Of a stretch of 37,737 nt of DNA, positions 8,642 to 16,087 are shown one piece after another (position 1 is the stretch's first letter; each line of letters starts with the position of its first letter). Made by a program: the position numbers and the translations under genes. The stretch is taken from positions 28,981 to 66,717 of the forward strand of contig DGAQ01000014.1 in NCBI GenBank assembly GCA_002382445.1, read 5' to 3'. The notes under the pieces were generated by a model. It worked only from the letters and a program-made list of their open reading frames with translations, had not been told where the DNA came from and made no database searches. Source of the DNA: Porticoccaceae bacterium UBA4026. GTDB taxonomy: Bacteria; Pseudomonadota; Gammaproteobacteria; Pseudomonadales; Porticoccaceae.

Positions 8642-8940
8642 GTTGAACCTCCTGATATTCGCTAAATTTTGTCATTAGATCATGACAGATAAAGATTCGA
8701 TCATTCATCACTGGCCACAATACATATTACTTAGGGCCTATATCGTCGACCAATCTAAGATAGTTATTTCATATATTCGAAGAATATAAAACTCCCGAAG
8801 CCAATATATGGTATATTGTTATAGTATTAAGTCAATATGTTTAGAATCGGATGTTAGTTGGCGCAATAAGCGTTGTAGAATTCACTTACCCTCCCGCGCT
8901 AACACGCGGATGATTTCCACATCAAATATGGAGACTCACT
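8642..8940. other. divergent intergenic region without a gene
   Basis: This 299-bp AT-rich spacer separates the leftward secreted VOC gene from the rightward sulfurtransferase gene. It contains no convincing open frame. It must hold promoters for both genes and has two 17-bp palindromes described separately. A good ribosome site (GGAG) lies eight bases before the sulfurtransferase ATG. Confidence 0.6.
8772..8818. promoter_or_regulatory. pair of 7-3-7 palindromes, candidate operators
   Basis: Two perfect inverted repeats of identical geometry: TATATTC-gaa-GAATATA at 8772-8788 and CAATATA-tgg-TATATTG at 8802-8818. Their half sites differ by one base and their centres are exactly 30 bp apart, about three helical turns, so two dimers could bind the same DNA face. 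They lie between the secreted VOC gene and the sulfurtransferase gene. The nearest regulator in the window is the Lrp/AsnC protein at 7507-7953; that it binds here is inference. Confidence 0.45.
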
Positions 8941-9798
8941 ATGCCCGCCAGCAATACTAAGACGCTTGTTTCCACCCAGTGGTTAAACGACCGTATCAAC
9001 GATCCTAATGTAAAGATCTTAGATGCTTCCTGGTATTTACCCAGCATGAAACGTCATGCCTATGATGAATACAGTACATCGCACATTCCAGGTGCAATAT
9101 TTTTCGACATAGATAAGATTTCTGATCAAACATCAAATTTACCGCATATGGCCCCGACCGTGGCGGATTTTATCGCGGCTCTCTGCGCGATGGGCGTAAG
9201 CGGTTCAGATCAGGTGGTAGTCTATGATGGGGCTGGTCTGCTCTCGGCTGCGCGGGTATGGTGGCTTTTTAAATTAATGGGCCTAGACAACGCAGCCGTG
9301 CTCGATGGCGGCCTACCAAAATGGACCGCTGAGAACCGCACAACTGACAATACAATTCCCCAGCCAGAGCGCGGAAAACCCATAATCTGTACTCAACAAC
9401 CAATGACTAAAGATGCAACACAGATCTCTGAGGCGACAAGATCTAACGGTTATGAGATTGTAGATGCACGCGCGCCTGGTCGCTTTCAAGGGATAGATCC
9501 AGAGCCCCGAAGAGGACTTAGGTCTGGTCATATACCAGGGTCGAAAAACCTCTTCTATAAAACGATTCTGCACGAAGACCAAACTATGAAGAGTCCGGAC
9601 GATCTCCGCGCCGCCTTCATCGCTGCCGGCGTTGTACTCAGTCAGCCGGTCATTACTAGCTGCGGGTCAGGCATCACAGCGGCTATTTTAAGCCTAGCAT
9701 TGACTCAAATAGGAAAGACCGACCATTTCCTATATGACGGCAGTTGGGCAGAATGGGGCTTAAATCCAAACCTACCCATAGAAATCGGGGACGCTTGA
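8941..9798 (+). CDS. sseA: 3-mercaptopyruvate/thiosulfate sulfurtransferase (tandem rhodanese)
   Basis: A 285-residue protein with two rhodanese domains (~8-130 inactive, ~165-280 active). The active-site loop is SCGSGITA with catalytic C241; CGSG-V/I-T-A is the mercaptopyruvate sulfurtransferase form, while thiosulfate rhodaneses have CRKGVTA. Other signatures are HIPGAIFFDID (48-58) and the repeat SGHIPGSKNL (195-204), and W/R residues at the domain interface. It transfers sulfur from 3-mercaptopyruvate to a thiol or cyanide acceptor. Length matches E. coli SseA. The CpeT-like gene begins 95 bp downstream on the same strand. The desulfurase-like enzyme at 5690-7333 is a possible functional neighbour, but no direct link is visible. 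Confidence 0.92.
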   Translation: MPASNTKTLVSTQWLNDRINDPNVKILDASWYLPSMKRHAYDEYSTSHIPGAIFFDIDKISDQTSNLPHMAPTVADFIAALCAMGVSGSDQVVVYDGAGLLSAARVWWLFKLMGLDNAAVLDGGLPKWTAENRTTDNTIPQPERGKPIICTQQPMTKDATQISEATRSNGYEIVDARAPGRFQGIDPEPRRGLRSGHIPGSKNLFYKTILHEDQTMKSPDDLRAAFIAAGVVLSQPVITSCGSGITAAILSLALTQIGKTDHFLYDGSWAEWGLNPNLPIEIGDA

Positions 9799-9893
9799 TG
9801 ACTAAAGAATTGCCGTGCGCCTCATTATATACCGACTTAGAAACAGACATCGAACCTATCTTAACCAATTCTACTGCACCTGGAGTGCCAATT

Positions 9894-10781
9894 ATGCTGC
9901 GATCTATCATTACTCGACTAACCCGAATAGTTACCGCTTTACTTTTGTTACAACCCATGGCGGTTCTCGCTCAGGGACAAGACAGCAGCCGATGGGAGCG
10001 TGACCATATTGTTATTAGCACTATGTTGAATGGTATCTATAGTAACGGCAATCAGGCCTATTTTGACAAACGCACCAAGGTGACCCCAGCACATCTCCCC
10101 CATGACCTTTTAATAGAAGGCGCCGACAACAAGTCAATATTTAGCGCCACACTGACGGTGTCTAACGAGTCGGATACCCAACCACTGACATGGGTACTAG
10201 TTAATGATACCGACGCAAAGGCCGTGCGAATGGATATCTCATTGGCGACAGGTGAAGCGGTCTGTCCACTCTACTGGTCACGTGAAGCCGCCCAGTTTCG
10301 CGCTAGTCTCGCACCTGACTGCAAGCAAAATACATTGGCACCAGAGGAACTCGTATTGTCGCAACAGCAATTATGGTGGATGATACCCGGCGCACAGACA
10401 GGGGACTTGAAGCTCCATCGCGCACGCCAGTTTAGCTGTTATGCGGATGTACCCGGCGTTGGTGGAGGACGAGATGAACCTTACAATCGATTTGAGAATA
10501 TTCGCATTCACGATCAGGGAGGAGAGGCCTGGTTCACAACAGAAAAAGGCCGAACACTCGGAATAAGTTTATTTTCAGTAGACTGGCCCATCAACAATTA
10601 CACCGGATTTTTCACTCGTGATTCGCTAGTTATCTACGTCATGGAAAAAGACGATTCAGGCCGCCGTGAACACGGCTACGCATTCACCTTACCCGAAGCC
10701 AATCGTATCGGTATTAATCTCAAATGGATGCTCGCAAACTGTTTTATGGTCTCCAGTAATGATGACATACCAGTAATGTAG
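9894..10781 (+). CDS. secreted CpeT/CpcT-like protein, copy 1
   Basis: The frame is open from upstream, but the ATG at 9894 gives a clean signal peptide (R-rich start, core IVTALLLLQPMAVLAQ) and has GGAG eight bases before it; the ATG at 9798 would bury that signal behind 32 polar residues. The 295-residue product resembles the CpeT/CpcT chromophore-lyase family: a WLxGxFsN-like opening (TMLNGIYSNGNQAYFD), a central VCPLYWSREAAQFRASLAPDC segment matching the family's Gc-W-x-x-y-x-G-x-x-C pattern loosely, and a C-terminal domain ending IGINLKWML. It parallels the second copy at 29127-30131, which ends LGVNLRWLQ. Known members attach bilins to phycobiliproteins; no phycobiliprotein is present here, so another ligand is likely. 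Confidence 0.68.
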   Translation: MLRSIITRLTRIVTALLLLQPMAVLAQGQDSSRWERDHIVISTMLNGIYSNGNQAYFDKRTKVTPAHLPHDLLIEGADNKSIFSATLTVSNESDTQPLTWVLVNDTDAKAVRMDISLATGEAVCPLYWSREAAQFRASLAPDCKQNTLAPEELVLSQQQLWWMIPGAQTGDLKLHRARQFSCYADVPGVGGGRDEPYNRFENIRIHDQGGEAWFTTEKGRTLGISLFSVDWPINNYTGFFTRDSLVIYVMEKDDSGRREHGYAFTLPEANRIGINLKWMLANCFMVSSNDDIPVM

Positions 10782-10784
10782 GCG

Positions 10785-11654
10785 TCAGGGGGCAACGACC
10801 TCCAGCAGAGCACCCGAGGGCAGTTGAATTAGGCTAGAGCGTCCCTGAATACCGGGGCAACTAGAAACAGTATCAAATTGCCGGGATGAATTAATGCTAG
10901 TGAGTGTATCCACCGACGCACTCACTAGTATGATGCCGCCAGGTCCCTGGGGCCTGTCACTTGCTTTACGGTATTCATCAAACTCAAAACCAAATGGCCC
11001 AGAAAACTTCAACATCATGATTGGATAACGGGTATCCGATGAATCTCCTCTTGCCTTCGCCAGCACATCAATTTTAAATGGCACCGGATTAGTCACCAAA
11101 TTTCCGAAGGTATCCTCGAGAAAAATTCGGGTAGCCTTCAGGTCTGAACTCCCGGCTACCATGATAAAAGTATTACCAATGGGGGACTGCGGTGCAGTCG
11201 GCTTAAGTAGCGAACTTTCGGGCTCAAACATCTTAGTGAGGTACAGCAACTCCCCTGATGGCCCAGAGGCTTGCATGGCTAAGATTTTTTTTGCAGCGGT
11301 CAGATAAGCCGGCTCCCCAACCACCGTAAATGCGCTGTTAGACATTTGGTGGCTCAATGTATTCGGGTCCTGAGCCAGCAGCTCAACGGCACTCCACCCC
11401 GGCGACAACATTGGTTTGTAAGCCTCGCTAGCACCTTCGATGAACCGCAATATGACCTCCCGCTCTCCTTTCGGTGGCCGCATATTCATAAAGGCCCGAC
11501 CTGCTAAAGACGCATCGCCCATCTGAACCGCACAGGTTTTCTGAATAACCCCGGTCTGCTTGACCTCATACCCTAAATGATCCCTATAGGCAATTGCTGT
11601 GACATCAAGGTCGACAGCAAGCACGCTCACCATTAGCAGCGATTCCAAAATCAT
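10785..11654 (-). CDS. two-module VOC family protein
   Basis: A 289-residue protein built of two VOC modules (~5-135 and ~150-285). The first begins LLMVSVLAVDLDVTAIAYRD and GYEV; this hydrophobic start is the first beta strand, not a signal peptide. The second begins NTFIMVAGSSDLKATRIF and ends LIQLPSGALLEVV with the family's terminal Glu. Similar architecture and the GYEV landmark are seen in the protein at 12645-13568, so the two are probably paralogues. It is convergent with the CpeT-like gene, only 3 bp between their ends. Such tandem VOC proteins occur in catabolic clusters as lyases, isomerases or dioxygenases; no full H-H-E iron site is visible, so I do not call a dioxygenase. Confidence 0.78.
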   Translation of the reverse strand: MILESLLMVSVLAVDLDVTAIAYRDHLGYEVKQTGVIQKTCAVQMGDASLAGRAFMNMRPPKGEREVILRFIEGASEAYKPMLSPGWSAVELLAQDPNTLSHQMSNSAFTVVGEPAYLTAAKKILAMQASGPSGELLYLTKMFEPESSLLKPTAPQSPIGNTFIMVAGSSDLKATRIFLEDTFGNLVTNPVPFKIDVLAKARGDSSDTRYPIMMLKFSGPFGFEFDEYRKASDRPQGPGGIILVSASVDTLTSINSSRQFDTVSSCPGIQGRSSLIQLPSGALLEVVAP

Positions 11655-11951
11655 CGATAATTTCCTTTATTGATTAACAGACTCGACTTATAAATGTCGG
11701 GCAGTAAGTAAATGTTAAACCAGCAACGATGTTAATATAGATAATTGAGCATCGGATTGGTTTTTTATATTATGCAGAACTATCGACATTAATCTATCCT
11801 ATCGATCAACAACATATTCAAACAAATTGCATAGTCTAGCATCAGACTAAAGAATAAAGCATGACCAAAGCAAGACTCGAAAACACCAACATAGAGCAAG
11901 GGGATTTAAGCGTTACCAACATGCCTCACCATTTTTATCTCTGCGGACTTA
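11655..11951. other. intergenic region upstream of the two-module VOC gene
   Basis: About 297 bp of AT-rich DNA between the VOC gene start (11654) and the end of the leftward CMD-like gene (11952). It should contain the VOC promoter. Small inverted repeats are present (CGATG...CATCG around 11728-11755 and TAGTCT-N6-AGACTA around 11832-11849). Apart from the short frame at 11861, nothing gene-like is seen. Confidence 0.45.
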
Positions 11952-12001
11952 TTACAGCCGGCAATTATCCTCTCGCTCGATCATGTCAAAAGCGAACATA
12001 A
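11861..12001 (+). pseudogene. short frame, possibly a VOC gene start remnant
   Basis: A 46-codon frame from an ATG at 11861. Its first third, KARLENTNIEQGDLSVTN, has the look of a VOC first strand and helix (ARLEHxNIxVxDLDVT), but the rest has no family features and its end runs antisense to the tail of the CMD-like gene. There is no good ribosome site. It could be a decayed VOC 5' end or chance. Confidence 0.22.
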
Positions 12002-12503
12002 AATGCGCCATACCGGCAAGTAATGAAAACACCAGACCGAGCTCCAAAATTTGACCGTCATCAAAATGCACTGCCAGCGCATCATACAACGGTTGGGATA
12101 AGCGACCTCGATGCGCATGCAGCGACATCAAGTCTGCCAGTTCGATCACCGCTTTGTCAGCAGCGTCGAACACTGCGTGTTCAGCGTCACCAATCACCGC
12201 TATTTTCACCGAGGATAATCCAGCCGAGTCAGCGTCAAGTCGATTGCCCCGGTTACATGACCGGCAGCCATGTACCTCAGAAAGTCGTAAGCGACCTAGT
12301 TCCTTATAAATAACCGGGGCGCTGCCTTCATAAAAAAGTTTTTTATAAAAATCATCCATGTACCAATCAAACAGAGCGGGAGAATGGCCCATAGCACTTA
12401 TCAGCTTTGCCTCCCCCCGCCGGGATAACGACTTGTCGAATGCCCGCTGCATGGATTCGGACAGCTCGGACTTGTCCTTCACGGGGAAAATACTGTCGAT
12501 CAA
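11952..12503 (-). CDS. carboxymuconolactone decarboxylase/AhpD-like protein
   Basis: A 183-residue, mostly helical protein of the CMD/AhpD superfamily. The diagnostic segment is RLSEVHGCRSCNRGNRLDA, giving a CxxC at C80/C83. In AhpD the motif is CxxCxxxH; here the His position is N87, so the proton relay of peroxidase-type members is altered. The C-terminal helix region EVLGLVFSLLAGMAHF-like (EL-GL-VFSLLAGMAHFMF, ~155-173) is also typical. The only start covering the full domain is a TTG at 12503 with AGAGG ten bases upstream; an ATG 17 codons in is an alternative. It is divergent from the two-module VOC gene at 12645. Members include 4-carboxymuconolactone decarboxylases and thiol-peroxidase partners; the pathway role is open. 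Confidence 0.75.
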   Translation of the reverse strand: MIDSIFPVKDKSELSESMQRAFDKSLSRRGEAKLISAMGHSPALFDWYMDDFYKKLFYEGSAPVIYKELGRLRLSEVHGCRSCNRGNRLDADSAGLSSVKIAVIGDAEHAVFDAADKAVIELADLMSLHAHRGRLSQPLYDALAVHFDDGQILELGLVFSLLAGMAHFMFAFDMIEREDNCRL

Positions 12504-12644
12504 TTGTCAGGTACCTCTTTTTGTAAAAAAAAATTATGGCAAAGTGAAGATACATTATTCAATGTGAGATTAGGCTTCAGTTTGTATTCAAACCATCGCT
12601 TTTACTTTACCATACAAAATGACAAACAATATAAAGGTATATCA

Positions 12645-13568
12645 ATGATAAGTCAGTGGCACGCGGCAACCATGGGGGTTGCCAATCTTGACTCGGCGCT
12701 CGAGTTCTGGATCGAGGCCGTAGGCTACGAAGTTGTCGCAGCAACCGAAGGAGCGGATGTCGACTTAGCCCAGCAGTGGTCACTTGATGCCTGCGCAGTT
12801 AAGCGACAGGCTTTTATCGGGGCTCCCAACACCACCTGTGGTTATTTGCATCTGGTTGAAATGCATGAGCCCGGACCATCGGTAAGAGCTGGCGCCGCCG
12901 TTTTTGATGCCTGCCCTAAGAACATTGATGTCTATGTGACCGATATTGGACAACGTATCAAGGCCCTAAAAGCATTGGGCTATATTTTCCGCAGTCCCAA
13001 GCACAGTGTGGTTACCGCTGAAGATGGAACGCGATTTTGTGAGATGCACATTGGGATACACGACGACATTAATCTGGTACTGCTGGAATTGCCGGATCAG
13101 GCCATAGTCACCAATGCACTAGGGTTTGGGGCTATAGGCCCCATTATCACTGTGGTGCCTAACGTGGTGGAAGAGAAGCGGTTCTATCAGGAGATACTCA
13201 AACTCGAACTGCTCACCGATAATTTCTTTGATGGTGAGGCGATAGAACAAATGATAGGACTGCCCTCTGGCGCCGGACTGGAGGTCAGTATCTGGGGTCG
13301 TAAAGGCGACTGCGAAGCCCAATTGGAACTCGTTCAATATGTCGGCGTGGTCGGCGACAGCCTCTTTTCGCGTGCGGCACTGCCAAACTGTGGCCTGCAT
13401 CAGGTCTGCTTTAAAACCACCGATGCCGCTGAAATAGCCTTACAAGCCTCAGCCGCAGGCAGCTTAGTAATCCATCGCGGCCGATTAAGTACCCTTGCTG
13501 GTAGCGGTGAGTACTGGACACTTTATACCCCCGCGGGCATGCGCATTGACCTGATGACAGCATCGTGA
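12645..13568 (+). CDS. two-module VOC family protein
   Basis: A 307-residue protein. I chose the ATG at 12645 (AAAGGT about seven bases upstream) although the frame is open further upstream, because the first VOC strand, WHAATMGVANLDSALEFW, then starts at residue 4. Module one (~1-150) carries GYEVV as in the paralogue at 10785-11654. Module two (~160-305) starts IGPIITVVPNVVEEKRFYQ and ends WTLYTPAGMRIDLM. The length fits type I extradiol dioxygenases, but the module-two strand-1 ligand is Ile rather than His and the final Glu is Asp, so an iron site is doubtful. The MFS gene starts inside its stop (GTGA overlap), implying translational coupling and a shared substrate. Confidence 0.83.
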   Translation: MISQWHAATMGVANLDSALEFWIEAVGYEVVAATEGADVDLAQQWSLDACAVKRQAFIGAPNTTCGYLHLVEMHEPGPSVRAGAAVFDACPKNIDVYVTDIGQRIKALKALGYIFRSPKHSVVTAEDGTRFCEMHIGIHDDINLVLLELPDQAIVTNALGFGAIGPIITVVPNVVEEKRFYQEILKLELLTDNFFDGEAIEQMIGLPSGAGLEVSIWGRKGDCEAQLELVQYVGVVGDSLFSRAALPNCGLHQVCFKTTDAAEIALQASAAGSLVIHRGRLSTLAGSGEYWTLYTPAGMRIDLMTAS

Positions 13569-14824
13569 AACACGGTAGCGTGCGCTGGTGGCGGCAGCGC
13601 AAATGGCAAATCGCGGGACTACTGTGCCTCATTACCACCATCAACTATATGGATCGGCTGGCTCTGAGCGTGGCCGCTCCGACACTGACCAAATTATTTT
13701 CTCTCACGGCTAGTGATTATGGCGATATTTCAGCAGGTTTTTTGGTGGCCTATGCTCTGGGACAACTATTTGGCGGCCCAGTAATTGATAAAATTGGCAC
13801 TCGCAAGGCATTAACTTTTGCCGTGATACTTTGGAGTATTGCGGGCATGGCTCATGCCTTTGCTCAGGGATTTCGCAGTTTACTGAGCGTTAGGTTTTTA
13901 CTAGGCATTGGCGAGTCGGTAAACTTTCCCGCAGCCAATAAGGCTATTGCAGAGTGGTTTCCTGCCAACGAGCGCTCGTTGGCGGTAGGGATTGTGACGG
14001 CGGGAACAGGTCTAGGGACGATTATTGCCCCGCCTCTCTTGATCTGGCTTATTATTCAGTTCGGTTGGCAATGGGCGTTTATTGTGCCTGGGCTTTTCGG
14101 GTTCGTTTGGTTATTGGCCTGGCACCGGGTCTACGCTGAACCTGATGTGACTAAAGACAAGAAGGTTCACCCGTCTGCCCAGAATACGGATAGCGCATAT
14201 GGCTATGGGTCTTTATTCCGACAGTCTGCCATGTGGGGTCTCATGCTCTCTCGATTCGTCAGTGATGGTGCCTTTTACTTTGTGGTTTTTTGGCTACCGC
14301 TCTACCTCACCACTGAGCGCGGACTAGACCTTCCAGCCATCGCGATGTTTGCCTGGATTCCGTTTGTGGCCGCGGATATAGGTGCTCTGGGCGGCGGCTG
14401 GGCTGGTAAAGCTATGATTGATCGAGGTTATAGCATAAACGCAGCGCGTAAAATTCTCATATGGGCGGGAGCAGTGCTAGCCATTTGCATGTCACAAGCC
14501 GCCGCACTTGAAACAACAACGGCATTAATAGGCTTAATTTGTATCTCAATGTTCGCCATTCAGTTGAAGAACACCAATCTATTTTCACTACCGGCAGACC
14601 TTTACCCAAGTTCTTCAGTGGCCACGGTTTGGGGTATTTTTGGCGCTGCCGGTAGTTTGGGGGGAGCCGCCTTTCAAAGCATTATCGGTCGACTGGTCGA
14701 TCAAGGATCCTATGAACCAGTGTTCTATATTGCGGCCTCTATGCACCTAGTTTCAGCGATCATTGTGTCTTTATTTATTCCTCGGATAGAGCCGTTCCAG
14801 CCCAGGAAAAAGACTACAAAATAG
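13565..14824 (+). CDS. MFS transporter, anion:cation symporter (ACS)-like
   Basis: A 419-residue inner-membrane protein with ~12 transmembrane segments. INYMDRLALSVAAPTLTKLF in TM1 and the loop 2-3 motif GPVIDKIGTRKAL are typical of the ACS family (hexuronate, phthalate and 4-hydroxyphenylacetate permeases), as is LGIGESVNFPAANKAI in TM4. The start is a GTG that overlaps the VOC stop by four bases (GTGA), so it is read by coupled translation with that gene. It most likely takes up an organic anion related to the VOC protein's substrate. No terminator is obvious after it; a 21-bp inverted repeat lies at 14862-14882 before the next gene. Confidence 0.9.
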   Translation: MKHGSVRWWRQRKWQIAGLLCLITTINYMDRLALSVAAPTLTKLFSLTASDYGDISAGFLVAYALGQLFGGPVIDKIGTRKALTFAVILWSIAGMAHAFAQGFRSLLSVRFLLGIGESVNFPAANKAIAEWFPANERSLAVGIVTAGTGLGTIIAPPLLIWLIIQFGWQWAFIVPGLFGFVWLLAWHRVYAEPDVTKDKKVHPSAQNTDSAYGYGSLFRQSAMWGLMLSRFVSDGAFYFVVFWLPLYLTTERGLDLPAIAMFAWIPFVAADIGALGGGWAGKAMIDRGYSINAARKILIWAGAVLAICMSQAAALETTTALIGLICISMFAIQLKNTNLFSLPADLYPSSSVATVWGIFGAAGSLGGAAFQSIIGRLVDQGSYEPVFYIAASMHLVSAIIVSLFIPRIEPFQPRKKTTK

Positions 14825-14861
14825 AGAGAAACGGGCAATCGACAGCGACTATTGAGCTAAT

Positions 14862-14882
14862 GTTATGGTAATATGTCATAAC
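14862..14882. promoter_or_regulatory. inverted repeat GTTATG-N9-CATAAC, candidate operator
   Basis: A perfect 6-bp inverted repeat with a nine-base AT-rich spacer, 75 bp upstream of the NmrA-like gene. The size and symmetry suit a dimeric repressor such as a TetR or MarR protein. No such regulator lies in the window. Confidence 0.35.
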
Positions 14883-14956
14883 TTGAAAAGGCCCTAATGG
14901 GACGACTCAAACATTTAGATTGAAACCACCGCTGACGATAACAGGCCCAGAAAACT

Positions 14957-15814
14957 ATGATCTTTATTACAGGTATAACCGGAAGGGTTGGCTCGAGTGC
15001 CGCTCGTTACTTACTTAAACATGGGCTGGACGTTAAAGGCCTAACACGTGATTCAGCTAAAGCCATCGATCTAGCCGCGCTAGGCGCCGATATTATTGAG
15101 GGTGATATCTCCGATGATACTCTGATAAAGAACACCTTAAAGGGAGTAAGTACGGTTCTGCTAGTGACCGGTAATGGGCCTCACCAATTGGAAGCTGAGT
15201 GCCTCATCGCCCGAGAGAGTGCCGCCGCGGGTGTACAGCATATCGTCAAAATATCGTCTATGGAGGCAAGCCCTACCGCCACCGCGCCTATCCCTGTCGT
15301 GCATTTTAAGGTCGAAAAATACATTGAGGAAATAGGCCTTACCTATACCTTCTTACGGCCGAATTTCTTTATGCAAAACCTAATGCTGTTTGCCCAATCA
15401 ATTAAAATGTCTGATCAATTTTCACTTCCTTTAGGTAAGGCAAAAACTGGAATTATAGATGCGGACGATGTTGGCGAGATTGCCGGTATAATTGCTTCAA
15501 GTATCCCAGAGACATCCTCAGTTCGAAAGCTAACGGGTGGGACACTTTTAGACTTCCACGAAGTGGCCGAGCTAATCTCAAACGAATTAGGTAAATTAGT
15601 AACCTACAACGAGCAGTCCCATGACGATTTCCATGCTCTCCTAGCCAGGACAATCCCTAGCCCTTGGCATGTCGAGGCGGTTTCGCTACTGTTTAAGGAA
15701 ATAGCCAATGGCGCTCTAGAATCGACTACCAGCGATGCTGAAGATATTCTAGGCAGGCCACTGACCGATGTCCGAGGATTTGTTGCGCGTCATAAACCTG
15801 CGTTTATTCGTTGA
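14957..15814 (+). CDS. NmrA-like NAD(P)-binding protein (atypical SDR)
   Basis: A 285-residue protein with a Rossmann domain from residue 1: IFITGITGRVGSSAARYLL carries the TGxTGxxG motif of NmrA/HSCARG-like atypical short-chain dehydrogenases. The block FLRPNFFMQNL (~133-143) is a family hallmark, and the canonical YxxxK is lacking (HFKVEKYIEE in its place). Related proteins include redox-sensing regulators, quinone reductases (QorB) and benzyl-ether or isoflavone reductases. The gene stands alone on the + strand between the MFS gene and the flavin monooxygenase, with its own upstream inverted repeat. Either a reductase or a redox sensor would fit. Confidence 0.87.
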   Translation: MIFITGITGRVGSSAARYLLKHGLDVKGLTRDSAKAIDLAALGADIIEGDISDDTLIKNTLKGVSTVLLVTGNGPHQLEAECLIARESAAAGVQHIVKISSMEASPTATAPIPVVHFKVEKYIEEIGLTYTFLRPNFFMQNLMLFAQSIKMSDQFSLPLGKAKTGIIDADDVGEIAGIIASSIPETSSVRKLTGGTLLDFHEVAELISNELGKLVTYNEQSHDDFHALLARTIPSPWHVEAVSLLFKEIANGALESTTSDAEDILGRPLTDVRGFVARHKPAFIR

Positions 15815-16087
15815 ACCATGGGGAGTCTGTTTTCGCGGTCTATCAACCCATAGCCGACATCCAAAGTAGGCATCGCCTGTATTGGCTTGGAGCTTCGGAT
15901 AGGCGCTCCAGTGCCAGTACAAAGCAGACGGAAGCCGTTGACAGAACAATGGGCATTGGCTTCCGAGCTATTGATTCCAGTTCCAATGTGTCTAACTACC
16001 AACGTAAGAGTGCTCCCGAAAGCGAAATTCAAATCTATCAAATATATTCAAATATACGACAGGCTGAACAGCCCTAGGAAGTGACAT
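15815..16087. other. 273-bp spacer with no assignable gene
   Basis: Both strands have stop-free stretches of 60-80 codons here (for example a leftward frame from 16041 and rightward frames from 15811 and 15887), but none has a recognisable domain, and they overlap each other. I see no terminator hairpin. The DNA is less AT-rich than other spacers in this window, so it may be a decayed gene. The promoter of the monooxygenase at 16088 probably lies at its right end, which is AT-rich. Confidence 0.4.

Noticed and set aside
9798..9893. Longer N-terminus of the first CpeT-like protein starting at 9798 or earlier
   Set aside because: The ATG at 9894 has GGAG at ideal spacing and starts a textbook signal peptide; earlier starts would bury it.
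10785..11654. Signal peptide on the two-module VOC protein
   Set aside because: The hydrophobic start coincides with the first VOC beta strand and has no basic lead or cleavage site.
12504..12644. Upstream extension of the two-module VOC gene
   Set aside because: The added 47 residues have no VOC homology and contain the promoter-like AT-rich stretch; the ATG at 12645 has a ribosome site and starts the first strand.
12645..13568. Type I extradiol ring-cleavage dioxygenase
   Set aside because: Length and two modules fit, but the His-His-Glu iron ligands are not in place.
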